From: SABI01 sp963663665
GTDB taxonomy: Bacteria; Spirochaetota; Spirochaetia; Sphaerochaetales; Sphaerochaetaceae
Length of the DNA: 64,000 nucleotides
Direction of reading: 5' to 3'
Assembly (NCBI GenBank): GCA_963663665.2
Contig: CAXXKP010000009.1
Location: forward strand, 434,001-498,000
Of this stretch, positions 36,752 through 45,807 are shown in pieces (positions within the stretch are counted from its first letter, which is position 1; every line of letters starts with the position of its first letter). Made by a program: the position numbers and the translations under genes. The notes below the pieces were generated by a model, which ran no database searches, was not told where the DNA came from, and saw only the letters and a list, made by a program, of their open reading frames with translations.

Positions 36752-37222
36752 ATGAAGCAGACACCTGAATTTAATGCAATACAACAGCAGATGAAGCCTG
36801 GAGTTATTACCTTAGAAGGTTTCCTTGGAACAGATACTCGAAATCTTGTCGACATCATTGCTAAAGATGATGCTAGTGTTCACCACCTTAATGTCACTCA
36901 TGAAGATATAGCATCTAGAATGCAATATTTTAGAGATAGTGGTTTAGATGGATTAGGCGAATTTATAAATATTGATGATCACTATGAAGTACGAGTTGAC
37001 TCTGTAAGAGGGAAACTTCCATCTCCTTTCGGAGGAAAAGGGATGTACGAAAAGGTAAATACCACTGTGAAGAACTTATTAAACAATAAAGAAGTAACCT
37101 ACACCGACCTACACATTCATTTTGTAAGAGATCATGGGTTCTATGAAGGAGAAGGCTCTGTATATCGAATCGAACCATCTCTACTTGTTGAAACATTAGA
37201 AGTAAAGTCTATTACAGATTAA
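36752..37222 (+). CDS. Unrecognised protein at the end of the nqr operon
   Basis: 156 residues, 18 bases after nqrF with GAGAGG before the ATG, so almost surely co-transcribed. I do not recognise a family. No signal peptide, membrane helix or cysteine is present, so it is soluble and not an Fe-S protein. Notable segments are VHHLNVTHEDIASRMQYF, YEVRVDSVRGKLPSPFGG and DLHIHFVRDHGFYEGEGSVY, rich in His and acidic residues. It is not NqrM (about 70 residues with four cysteines) and not ApbE. It could be an assembly or regulatory factor of the complex; that rests on position only. Confidence 0.75.
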   Translation: MKQTPEFNAIQQQMKPGVITLEGFLGTDTRNLVDIIAKDDASVHHLNVTHEDIASRMQYFRDSGLDGLGEFINIDDHYEVRVDSVRGKLPSPFGGKGMYEKVNTTVKNLLNNKEVTYTDLHIHFVRDHGFYEGEGSVYRIEPSLLVETLEVKSITD

Positions 37223-37231
37223 TTACACTTA

Positions 37232-39238
37232 TCAGATATCTAATTGCAGTACTTGCTTCACGAATGTTGTAGCAAGTGCTGTATCAAACTGAGTTCCACT
37301 ACACCGAATTAACTCTTTTGCGGCCTCTTCCTCGCTCATCATTTCTTTATAAGGTCTCCATGCTGTCATTGCATCAAAGGCATCAACAATTGCAATAATA
37401 CGGGATTGAAGTGGAATCTCTTCTCCTTTCAGCCCTTGAGGGTACCCTTTACCATCAATTCGTTCATGATGGGATAACACATATCCACTCAATTCCCCAA
37501 ATTCAGTTACGCTTAACAAAATTCTGTACCCTTTTTGAGGATGTTTTTTCATCTCTTTCCATTCGCTCTCATTTAAAGGACCTTCTTTGTTAAGAATAGA
37601 TTGATCGATATTTATCTTGCCGATATCATGTAAGAGCCCAACGGTTTTCATCTGGGCAATCTCTTTAAAGTTCATCCCTATTGCTTGTGAAAGTCGTGCT
37701 CCTAAAACCGAAACCCTTCTCGAGTGTAATTCTTCTCGAGGATTTTTCTCATGAAGAGTATGAATAATAGTATATAAAGCCTTACTGCGAGTACTTGGGC
37801 TCTCATGAAGTTTGTTCTGATTAAGGTCATCCTCTGCCTTCTTCAAGAGCTCATCAATACCAACCGCATTATCTTGTGCAACAACAACTCCAAAGGAAAG
37901 AGAGACAACAACTTTGTGTTGGGGTAATCCTTGGATTCTCTGTTGGATTCGTTGAATCAACAATGAGGTAGACTCTTCATTTCCACCATTCATAATCAGA
38001 GCAAACTCATCACCTCCGATACGTGCAACATAGTCATCTAGTCCTTTTTCGATCTTTAAAATGTTAGCAATCTGAAGTAGAAGTGCATCACCAGCTTCTC
38101 TATTGAAGGCATCGTTTATCATTTTGAATCCATTCACATCTGCTATTGCTATTGCAAAAGGGAATTTATGTTGTTTCTTTAATCGATGGAGCATACTCAT
38201 AAAATCTGTATGGTTTGGAAGTCCTGTGAGGTGATCATGTACATATGCATAAAATATTTTCTCTTCAGTCTCTTTCCTATTATGGATATCGACAACCATA
38301 CAGAGGTGATGGGGATGTACAGTTTTTTCACTAAAAAGAGAGGAAACTGAGATATTAGTCCACTTCAAATTTCCATTCTTATGAATAAATCGCTTATCCA
38401 TTGAGAAGCTAGATATCTCTCCTTTTACCAATTGGCTCATTAATTCTTTATCTTTTGTGATATCATCAGGATGAGTGATCCTCATCCAGTCTACTTTTTG
38501 TATTTCATCTTCGGTGAGGCCTACAATTTTTTGGAATTTCAGGTTTGAGTCGATGATAACACCTGTTTTACTATCGGTCAGGGTAATACCAATAGGCGCT
38601 TGCTCAAACATGATTTTAAATTGATGTTCACTCTCTTCCAATTGCTTTAACACATTCCTTTGTTTGAGCGATCTAAGGATGAGCATGATTAATAAATATT
38701 CAACTATAGGATAAACAACTACGATTGGAATGGTGCTGTTAGGAAGTACCAGTACTCGAGATTCTTCTGGTAAAAGGAATATATCTAAAAAAACGACTAT
38801 ATGCGTAATGAATCCTACAATAAGAAACTCGATACCACGAATTTGTTTTCCCTTGAAGACGTATGGGAAACGGATCTTTTTAAACAAAAACCCAATTGAT
38901 GTACTCGTAATAAGAATGGCAAGACCTGCTATCATCCCTGGTCCACCTAGAAAAATTCGGTATGAACCCATAACTACCATCGCAATTAAAGTTGAAATAT
39001 AAGGAAAGAACATTGCGCTGATACTGAGCAATATTGATCTAGAATCCAATATGACTCCAGGAGCGTATATGAAAGGATTTTCCATAACAAAAAGGCCCAC
39101 AATACTTATAACACATCCTACCCACACCTCGTTTAGTCTCGATTTTATAAGACTTTCAAACGAAAAACTTGTATAAAAAATCACAATGGGAACAAGAAGT
39201 GCACTATTATAAATCAGGTGGATAAATATATGATTCAC
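37232..39238 (-). CDS. Membrane sensor with PAS, GGDEF and HD-GYP domains
   Basis: 668 residues from a GTG with AGAGAGG upstream. Domain order: 5TM-5TMR-LYT membrane sensor (about 1-180, including PGVILDSRSILLSISAMFF and YRIFLGGPGMIAG), PAS (about 205-320), GGDEF (about 330-490, active-site RIGGDEFAL near 408) and HD-GYP (about 500-660, HDIGK near 534 and HHERIDGKGYPQGL near 589). The signature residues for making and breaking c-di-GMP are both intact. There is no R-x-x-D inhibitory site before GGDEF. The ligand of the membrane sensor is unknown. It ends nine bases from the convergent nqr operon. Confidence 0.93.
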   Translation of the reverse strand: MNHIFIHLIYNSALLVPIVIFYTSFSFESLIKSRLNEVWVGCVISIVGLFVMENPFIYAPGVILDSRSILLSISAMFFPYISTLIAMVVMGSYRIFLGGPGMIAGLAILITSTSIGFLFKKIRFPYVFKGKQIRGIEFLIVGFITHIVVFLDIFLLPEESRVLVLPNSTIPIVVVYPIVEYLLIMLILRSLKQRNVLKQLEESEHQFKIMFEQAPIGITLTDSKTGVIIDSNLKFQKIVGLTEDEIQKVDWMRITHPDDITKDKELMSQLVKGEISSFSMDKRFIHKNGNLKWTNISVSSLFSEKTVHPHHLCMVVDIHNRKETEEKIFYAYVHDHLTGLPNHTDFMSMLHRLKKQHKFPFAIAIADVNGFKMINDAFNREAGDALLLQIANILKIEKGLDDYVARIGGDEFALIMNGGNEESTSLLIQRIQQRIQGLPQHKVVVSLSFGVVVAQDNAVGIDELLKKAEDDLNQNKLHESPSTRSKALYTIIHTLHEKNPREELHSRRVSVLGARLSQAIGMNFKEIAQMKTVGLLHDIGKINIDQSILNKEGPLNESEWKEMKKHPQKGYRILLSVTEFGELSGYVLSHHERIDGKGYPQGLKGEEIPLQSRIIAIVDAFDAMTAWRPYKEMMSEEEAAKELIRCSGTQFDTALATTFVKQVLQLDI

Positions 39239-39251
39239 GAATCCTCTCTTT

Positions 39252-40178
39252 TTATGCGTATCCTAACAGTATTTTCACTCTATTACGCCCTTGATTTTTT
39301 GCTTCGTATAGGGCTTTATCAGCTCGGCATACAATGCTGGTAGTCTCATTGTCGAGAATAAGCATATCCGTGATACCCATACTAATAGTAATATAGAGTT
39401 CAGATTCGCCAGCTCTGAAAAGATGTTTTTCAACTTTCTCTCTTACTTTGTCTGCCCATTGTAATACAAGTGTACTCGTCCTGTATCCTACAAGTGAAAT
39501 GACAAATTCATCACCCCCAAACCGAGCAATATAATCATCCTTTCCCAAAGAAAAAGAGAGGATTGATGATAATTCTTTCAAAACCTGATCTCCAACATAG
39601 TGACCGAAGGTATCATTTATATTTTTAAAGTTGTCTATATCGATTACAATAACTGCACAGGGGATTTTATCTTTTGCATAGAGGTCTATATTTTCATCAA
39701 GTTTTTCAAAAAAATAGCGTCTGTTTCCAACGAGTGTAAGAGGATCTTTATACGAAAGTTCCTTGAGTATTTGCTGAAGTCTCTTTCTCTCAGTAATATT
39801 AATCAATAGAGCAACCACTGCCCGTTGTCCTGAATACCGAGAAGGAAGAGGAACAAGTCGCGCTTCAAACCACTGTACACCACCAGGTCCATTTTTCGGG
39901 ACATCTTTTACACTTTCAGTTTCTAATTGATATTCAAAAGAGTGCATCGTATTTATTTTAAATGAAAGTCTTACTTTCTCCATGAAAAAATCAGCAAATT
40001 CCCGTTCCATAAAATTATAGATATTTTTTCCTTTTAAAGAATGCACATCATCATAGAGAGTTCTTTCTGCTCCACCAAATACATCAAGGTAAGTCCCATC
40101 TTCCCCAATCACGAAAAATGGGTCGGCAATAGTCTTTAGTAGATTTTTATAGAGTTCTAATTCTGATGTTTTATCCAT
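39252..40178 (-). CDS. PAS-GGDEF diguanylate cyclase
   Basis: 308 residues from the ATG at 40178, which has GAGGAG seven bases upstream; the ATG at 40193 is less likely. A single PAS domain (about 1-125, starting NLLKTIADPFFVIGEDGTYL) is joined to a GGDEF domain (about 140-305) with the intact active site RFGGDEFVISL near 219-229. No membrane segment, so it is a soluble c-di-GMP synthase sensing a cytoplasmic signal. The R-x-x-D inhibitory site is absent. It lies 11 bases after the larger sensor gene and 13 before the next, forming one transcription unit. Confidence 0.92.
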   Translation of the reverse strand: MDKTSELELYKNLLKTIADPFFVIGEDGTYLDVFGGAERTLYDDVHSLKGKNIYNFMEREFADFFMEKVRLSFKINTMHSFEYQLETESVKDVPKNGPGGVQWFEARLVPLPSRYSGQRAVVALLINITERKRLQQILKELSYKDPLTLVGNRRYFFEKLDENIDLYAKDKIPCAVIVIDIDNFKNINDTFGHYVGDQVLKELSSILSFSLGKDDYIARFGGDEFVISLVGYRTSTLVLQWADKVREKVEKHLFRAGESELYITISMGITDMLILDNETTSIVCRADKALYEAKNQGRNRVKILLGYA

Positions 40179-40189
40179 AACAAGTCTCC

Positions 40190-42775
40190 TCATCCCTGTA
40201 TTAGTGTATCTAATGGAAGAGATTCTAGTGCCTGTAAAACCCTTGTGTCATACTTAGTTCCCTTCGCTTCGTTAAGCATTTGAAAAACTGAATTAACTGC
40301 CTCACTATTCTTTTCAGGATATGTCTGAAAGGCCATATCAAATTTATTTGCAACATGAATTATCCTGGACGGGAGTGGAATCTGGTATAAAGTTAATCCT
40401 CGAGGATACCCTTTACCGTCAGGACGCTCATGATGAGAAAGAACCCACTCAGCGATATTCCCAAAGTGTTGAACTGATTTTAAAATATGAAAACCGAGTT
40501 CGCTATGGCGTTGAAATGAGACTATTTGATCTTTCGTGAAATCAGTCCTATAATCAAGGAGTGTTTCATCTAAAGCAATTTTACCAATATCGTGGAGCTT
40601 TCCTGCAAGATATATCTCATCAACATCGTGTTTATCAAGAGAGAGTTTTTTGGCAATGAGCTGACTGAGAATCGCAACTCGTTCACTATGGAGTTCAATA
40701 TCTTTATGTTTTTCAAAAAGAGTGGTGATGAGGAGTGTGATAATTCCTTGCTTATAGAGAGGACTTTCTACGAGTTTTGATCTATAGAGATGAGCCTCTG
40801 CAATTGAATAGATATTTTTATAAGAATCGAGCTCGCTTTCCATCACCGCACAACCAAAAGAGAGCGACAGTGCGGTATTCTCTATATGTATAGAGTCACT
40901 CTTTGTTTTAATTGACTGAATCAACGTAAGTGCTTCCTCTTTGTTTGTGCGAGGAAGTAACATAAGAAACTCATCTCCCCCCTCTCGCGCTACGAAAGCA
41001 TCCCCTTTAGCAAAACTTTTTAAGAGCTCTCCAGTCTTTCTCAATAAGGTATCACCAACAGAGTGGCCGAACACATCATTTGTAAGTTTTAATCCATTTA
41101 CATCACAGGTAACAATCGTAATAGGGAATAATCCGTGTGAAAGGAATTTTTCCAATTGCTCATTCACATAGCGACGATTATATACATTTGTGAGTTGATC
41201 ATGATAATTAGAATATAGTAAATCATCCTCTGCTTTCTTTTTTTTAGAGATATCCCGCGAAACCCCAATGACCTCAATGAAACCCTCATCATTTAGTCTG
41301 AAATTAATTGTACTCTCAATCCATACAAGTGATTCATCTTTAGAATAATGCCTAAGTTGAAGGATTTGCTGTTTACTAATAGTTCTTGTTGTTTTAAATT
41401 CATTCAGCCATAATTTCATAGATTCTCGTACTATCGAGATATCGTCTGTATAAATAGTTTTACTATAATCTTCATCTAGAAGATCTTCAGGAAGCCATCC
41501 AAGGATATTTTTTATTGCAGGAGATATATAGATGAATTTATGAACATGAGTGTTATAAGCCCAAATCACATCAGAGGCATATTCACTCAGGAATTTATAT
41601 TGTGTTTCACTTTGCTTTAAAGCTTCTTCCCGCTCCTTCCTATCATTAATATCAATTTGCAAAACAAGATGGCCGGTAATCCTTCCTTTAGAATCTTTCA
41701 ATGTGGTAATATCGGCATAAAACCATGATAGAGTACCATCTTTAAGCCTCGACTTATACTCACCTCTTACCTGATCTTTAAATAAACTCTGTATAAGAAT
41801 ATCTCTGCCGACTTCAATATCACGGTGAAATAATTGGAAGGCACTTCTCCCTATTAGATCTTCACTTTTCTCATGTAATTGATTTGCATATGCTTGATTA
41901 GCACTCACAATTCTTTCGTGGTACAATGATTGTTCGATTAATTTTGGAGATTCAGACAATTCTTTAGAAAAAAAAGGTTCATCATATATTAGTTGAATAA
42001 CACCTATGAGAGTAGTATGGATGAAAAAATTCTGGAGGTCGACTTGCTGCTGCAGTTTTCTCTCTTTCTTCTTGATTTCTGTTAAATCGACTCCTGCAGC
42101 TAGAATATGATTATGAGTACGGTATGCCTTCCAAGAAATCTCTTTATAGTGGCCATCATTCGTTCTAATTCTATTTATAGTGGTACATGTAGCCTCATTT
42201 TCCCGAATGGAATTAATGCAGTTTATAAGGACTTCTTTATCTTCTTCATAAATAAAGTCGAACATTGATTTGTTTTGTAAAAATTCGGGAGTATAATCAA
42301 AAAGAATCTGCCATTCTTTATTTACCCGTACAATAATACCCTCAAGTGATAATACTATTATAGGAGATGGAGTGAGATCAAAAAGATGTTCATGAAGTTG
42401 ATTTTGATTCATCTCCTTTGAAATATTTATGAAACTAAAAGCAACTTCTTTCTTTTTTAGTTGATAAGCAACTATATGTATATAATCGTTTTTATTATTT
42501 ACTAATTGAATCGTTTCGTCCGATGGGATATGAAGCCCTACTCGTCCTAAAAATGAGATCCAATTAAACCCTTCTGTTGTGACTCTAGGGGAAATCTCAA
42601 GAGCTCTTTTCCCAATAATATCTTCTCTATTAAGTTTTATGACCTTGGCATAGGAATCATTCACATTGACATAAGTATAATCTATAGGTACACCACTCTC
42701 GTTCGTTATAATTCTAACTTGCGCAATACAATAGGGAGAATTATCTGTTACTTGATCTGTCCATTTTGATTCCAT
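40190..42775 (-). CDS. Multi-PAS GGDEF/HD-GYP signalling protein
   Basis: 861 residues from the ATG at 42775 (a GTG at 42784 is the alternative). Four PAS-like units can be made out (about 5-110, 125-235, 270-390, 395-515), followed by GGDEF (REGGDEFLML near 598) and HD-GYP (HDIGK near 728, HHERPDGKGYPRGL near 781). No membrane segment. Both c-di-GMP synthesis and degradation motifs look functional, so net output presumably depends on the PAS signals. It is the first gene of a three-gene c-di-GMP operon. Confidence 0.92.
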   Translation of the reverse strand: MESKWTDQVTDNSPYCIAQVRIITNESGVPIDYTYVNVNDSYAKVIKLNREDIIGKRALEISPRVTTEGFNWISFLGRVGLHIPSDETIQLVNNKNDYIHIVAYQLKKKEVAFSFINISKEMNQNQLHEHLFDLTPSPIIVLSLEGIIVRVNKEWQILFDYTPEFLQNKSMFDFIYEEDKEVLINCINSIRENEATCTTINRIRTNDGHYKEISWKAYRTHNHILAAGVDLTEIKKKERKLQQQVDLQNFFIHTTLIGVIQLIYDEPFFSKELSESPKLIEQSLYHERIVSANQAYANQLHEKSEDLIGRSAFQLFHRDIEVGRDILIQSLFKDQVRGEYKSRLKDGTLSWFYADITTLKDSKGRITGHLVLQIDINDRKEREEALKQSETQYKFLSEYASDVIWAYNTHVHKFIYISPAIKNILGWLPEDLLDEDYSKTIYTDDISIVRESMKLWLNEFKTTRTISKQQILQLRHYSKDESLVWIESTINFRLNDEGFIEVIGVSRDISKKKKAEDDLLYSNYHDQLTNVYNRRYVNEQLEKFLSHGLFPITIVTCDVNGLKLTNDVFGHSVGDTLLRKTGELLKSFAKGDAFVAREGGDEFLMLLPRTNKEEALTLIQSIKTKSDSIHIENTALSLSFGCAVMESELDSYKNIYSIAEAHLYRSKLVESPLYKQGIITLLITTLFEKHKDIELHSERVAILSQLIAKKLSLDKHDVDEIYLAGKLHDIGKIALDETLLDYRTDFTKDQIVSFQRHSELGFHILKSVQHFGNIAEWVLSHHERPDGKGYPRGLTLYQIPLPSRIIHVANKFDMAFQTYPEKNSEAVNSVFQMLNEAKGTKYDTRVLQALESLPLDTLIQG

Positions 42776-42829
42776 AATTACCACTTATGACAGACATATT
42801 ACCATACATGAACTTAATATACTATATGT

Positions 42830-44272
42830 TTAGCAGACCCTTTCTTTCCTAAATTGCTGAGTAAACAGTTCTATGCTTTTATGTATTAGAGTAGTATTTT
42901 TCTCTATATATTCTTTCTTTTTAAGGCTGAGAGGTAAGGAAGCGATTAACGAATCTACTGAGACAATTCCACTAAAGAATGAAAGGGCTGTGAGCATTAC
43001 AACTGAGCTCGCTGATGGTAGATTCTCCTCTTGAGCAATCTTTGTTGCATCTACATAGAAGACTTTTACCCCATCAATCGAAATTTTCTCATCAATAAGA
43101 GAACTATTTACAATAATAGTACCACCCTTTTCAACCATAGGGGAAAAATGGTGAAGAGAAGGGGTATTCATTGCTAAAAGATAGTCTATAGACTCTACTA
43201 AAGGAGAACCAATTGACTCGTTACTAAACATCACAGTCACACTTGCTCGCCCACCTCTCATCTCGGGGCCATAGGAAGGAAGCCACGAGACTTCTAAATT
43301 ATGGGAAAGCCCTGCATGAGCGAGCAATGTTCCTGCAGAGAGAATGCCTTGTCCTCCAAAACCTGTGATTGAAATGGCAACTTGCGAATCGATTTCTATT
43401 GGTTTAAACTCTTTCATATTCTGCTTTGGAGCAATGAGGTTTACAAGAGAAACATCATCCATAAAAGGGAATGAAGATCCTTTAAACGGCATTCTTTCAT
43501 CTCTTCGATCAGCAAAAACCCTAACAGGATAGTACTCTTTCATGACAGCATCAATATAATCTCTTGATTGTATTGAACTCATTTTCCAATTCGTTGGACA
43601 CGGCGAAAGGATTTCAATAAAAGAGAAACCCTTCTTTTCAACTTGATTTCTAAGACCCGTTTCAATCGCTTTCTTTGTATTTAGTAGCTCTTTTGTACTT
43701 GAAATAGCACAACGTTGAACGTACACAGGGGCACCTAAGGTCGCTATCACTTCAGCCATACGTAATGGCTCACCGTCTCTTTCTCTGTCTCGCCCGAAAG
43801 GAGTTGTAAGAGTTTTCTCATCAAGGAGAGTTGTTGGAGCCATTTGCCCTCCAGTCATTCCGTAGGTGGCATTATTTATGAAAAACACTGTAATTTGCTC
43901 ATTTCTGTTTGCACTATGCATGATTTCAGTCATTCCAATTCCAGCTAGATCTCCATCACCTTGATAACTTATTACAATAGAATCTTTTAATGATCTTTTA
44001 ACACCAGTAGCTACAGCAGGAGCTCTTCCATGAGAACATTGAATATTTCCAGTGTCATAATAATAGTAGCTAAATACAGAACACCCAACTGGAGAGAGGA
44101 ATATGACCTTGTCTTGAATACCCATCTCTTCTATAGCTGCTGCAATCATCTTTTGAATGGTACCATGGCCACAGCCAGGGCAGTAGTGGGTATTTTCGAT
44201 ATCACCATCCTTACGGGTATAGGTTTTATAAATAACATCACTTGTCTTAAATTTTGGCATATACTGGTTCAT
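42830..44272 (-). CDS. 2-oxoacid:ferredoxin oxidoreductase, fused beta (TPP) and gamma subunits
   Basis: 480 residues, AGGAG eight bases before the ATG. Residues about 1-285 are the TPP-binding beta subunit (THYCPGCGHGTIQKMI, GDGDLAGIGMTE and NNATYGMTGGQMAPT). Residues about 295-480 are the gamma subunit (ITGFGGQGILSAGTLLAHAG, SYGPEMRGGRASVTVMFS). These are separate genes in most KorABCD/VorABCD enzymes. The protein decarboxylates a 2-oxoacid to acyl-CoA and reduces ferredoxin. Similarity cannot separate 2-oxoglutarate from 2-oxoisovalerate as the substrate. It is the last gene of the operon, 11 bases after the alpha gene. Confidence 0.9.
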   Translation of the reverse strand: MNQYMPKFKTSDVIYKTYTRKDGDIENTHYCPGCGHGTIQKMIAAAIEEMGIQDKVIFLSPVGCSVFSYYYYDTGNIQCSHGRAPAVATGVKRSLKDSIVISYQGDGDLAGIGMTEIMHSANRNEQITVFFINNATYGMTGGQMAPTTLLDEKTLTTPFGRDRERDGEPLRMAEVIATLGAPVYVQRCAISSTKELLNTKKAIETGLRNQVEKKGFSFIEILSPCPTNWKMSSIQSRDYIDAVMKEYYPVRVFADRRDERMPFKGSSFPFMDDVSLVNLIAPKQNMKEFKPIEIDSQVAISITGFGGQGILSAGTLLAHAGLSHNLEVSWLPSYGPEMRGGRASVTVMFSNESIGSPLVESIDYLLAMNTPSLHHFSPMVEKGGTIIVNSSLIDEKISIDGVKVFYVDATKIAQEENLPSASSVVMLTALSFFSGIVSVDSLIASLPLSLKKKEYIEKNTTLIHKSIELFTQQFRKERVC

Positions 44273-44283
44273 CTCGACTTCTC

Positions 44284-45342
44284 CTATGATTGCGTAGAGA
44301 GTGTTTGCTGATTTGTAAAATCAACAATTTCAGCTACGGAGGGAACTTCACCTCCCATCCGTAAAAAAGGGATAATCTGTGTAAGATTCTTAGCACTAAG
44401 GATAACATCTTCCATCATCTGCCCATTACTGAGCTCTACGACAATAAGAGGAATCTGTTTTGAAGCAAGATAAAGAATTTTTTCTTCAGGAAATGGGAAA
44501 AGAGTCTTGAGCCTAAGCATTCCTGCCTTGATTCCGAGTTTTCGTAATTTCTGAACAGCAGAGTGGCAGATTCTAGAAACAATTCCATAGGTAACGAAAA
44601 TAACTGAAGCATCTTCTGTCTTTACTTCTTCATAATCAACAATTTCTTGTTCAACCTGGCGATATACATCTTGAAGTAGTTGATTATGTTCACTCATCAT
44701 AGCTGGACTCATATAGATAGAACTTATAAGATTCTTTCTGCTTGCTTTGTCTGCATATAAAGCCCAATCTTTTCTTTCACTATGCTCAACTTCTCCATCA
44801 ATTTCCACTTTTTCCATTATTTGTCCAATATAAGCATCACCCAAAATAATAACACTCATTCGGTAGGTATCTGCTAAAGAGAAAGCTTTTTTTGTAAAGT
44901 CATACATCTCTTGTGCACTTGAAGGAGCTAAGACAATATTCTTGTAATTTCCATGCCCTCCCCCTTTGACGACCATATTATAATCACTCTGCTCTGGCCA
45001 TATATTACCAAGTCCAGGGCCTGCCCGTTGCATATCTATGAGGACACACGGTAATCGAGCACCTGCAAGATAAGATAACCCCTCACTCATGAGAGCTATT
45101 CCTGGCCCACTACTTGCGCTCATAACTCGGGCCCCTGTGCTAGCTGCGCCATAAATCATATTAACAACACTCACTTCACTTTCGCCTTGTAGAAAAACTC
45201 TTCCACTTTCAGTGAAATAAAGCGATGCAGCATGGGCAATTTCACTTGCAGGAGTGATAGGGTAACCAAAGAAATGGGTACACCCGCCAATGAGAGCCCC
45301 AAGAACTGCAGCCTCGTTACCTTTAATTAATCTTTTAGACAT
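44284..45342 (-). CDS. 2-oxoacid:ferredoxin oxidoreductase alpha subunit (KorA/VorB type)
   Basis: 352 residues from the ATG at 45342, overlapping the ferredoxin stop (TGATG); the TTG at 45345 is not preferred. Family features: KGNEAAVLGALIGGCTHFFG, YPITPASEIAHAASLYF, GEGEVSVVNMI-like QGESEVSVVNMIYGA, SASSGPGIALMSEGLSYLAG, and a C-terminal transketolase-like domain (VVELSNGQMMEDV). It carries the active-site pyrimidine-binding half opposite the TPP domain. The size and lack of a separate gamma domain at the N-terminus place it in the KorA/VorB group. Substrate remains open. Confidence 0.9.
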   Translation of the reverse strand: MSKRLIKGNEAAVLGALIGGCTHFFGYPITPASEIAHAASLYFTESGRVFLQGESEVSVVNMIYGAASTGARVMSASSGPGIALMSEGLSYLAGARLPCVLIDMQRAGPGLGNIWPEQSDYNMVVKGGGHGNYKNIVLAPSSAQEMYDFTKKAFSLADTYRMSVIILGDAYIGQIMEKVEIDGEVEHSERKDWALYADKASRKNLISSIYMSPAMMSEHNQLLQDVYRQVEQEIVDYEEVKTEDASVIFVTYGIVSRICHSAVQKLRKLGIKAGMLRLKTLFPFPEEKILYLASKQIPLIVVELSNGQMMEDVILSAKNLTQIIPFLRMGGEVPSVAEIVDFTNQQTLSTQS

Positions 45343-45566
45343 CAAATGACCTCTTTCATTACTAAGACTGTCAATGCTCGTGGCTCAGGACATGCTAGAA
45401 CACATAATCCACATCCGATACAACTAGCCGCTTCTACCCGCCTGATAGCAACATACCCAGAGGCATTTATTGTATCCCCTTTTTCGAGACATCCTTTTGG
45501 GCAATGAGAAGCACACACATAACACCCTTTACATCGATCTATATTCACATTAACTTCATGTTTCAT
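45342..45566 (-). CDS. 4Fe-4S ferredoxin subunit of the 2-oxoacid oxidoreductase (KorD/VorC type)
   Basis: 74 residues from the ATG at 45566 with AAAGGTAAG upstream; an in-frame TTG at 45587 is rejected. Two complete ferredoxin motifs are present: CKGCYVCASHCPKGCL and CIGCGLCVLACPEP, each with C-x2-C-x2-C-x3-C spacing. It takes electrons from the catalytic centre and hands them to free ferredoxin. It is the first gene of the operon delta-alpha-(beta/gamma). The upstream inverted repeat at 45637-45662 may control it. Confidence 0.92.
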   Translation of the reverse strand: MKHEVNVNIDRCKGCYVCASHCPKGCLEKGDTINASGYVAIRRVEAASCIGCGLCVLACPEPRALTVLVMKEVI

Positions 45567-45636
45567 GTTTCTTACCTTTATGTTCAAGAGACGTATCTTA
45601 ATCGATTATTAAGAAGAATCACTTTTATATTTTATA

Positions 45637-45662
45637 TTGACACTTTCTTACATTAGTGTCAA
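45637..45662. promoter_or_regulatory. Inverted repeat between the oxidoreductase and acyl-CoA synthetase operons
   Basis: TTGACACT (45637-45644) and AGTGTCAA (45655-45662) form perfect 8-bp arms around a 10-base spacer. Each arm contains TTGACA in opposite orientation, so it may hold divergent -35 boxes as well as an operator. The same half-site, AGTGTCAA or AGTGTTAA, occurs three times before the sucrose gene. Confidence 0.45.
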
Positions 45663-45807
45663 GTTTAATAAGGTGGTATTAAGAGTCGCTCTTATTTGTA
45701 AATTAAAATACTTAATTACAATAAAAAGAGTTATAAAGATATCTTTATCTTGACTTTTTTTCTAAATGAGCGAATATTAAGTATTATTATTACAAAAGGA
45801 GATATTG

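Noticed and set aside
36752..37222. NqrM or ApbE
   Set aside because: NqrM is about 70 residues with four cysteines and ApbE is about 330 residues; this protein has 156 residues and no Cys.
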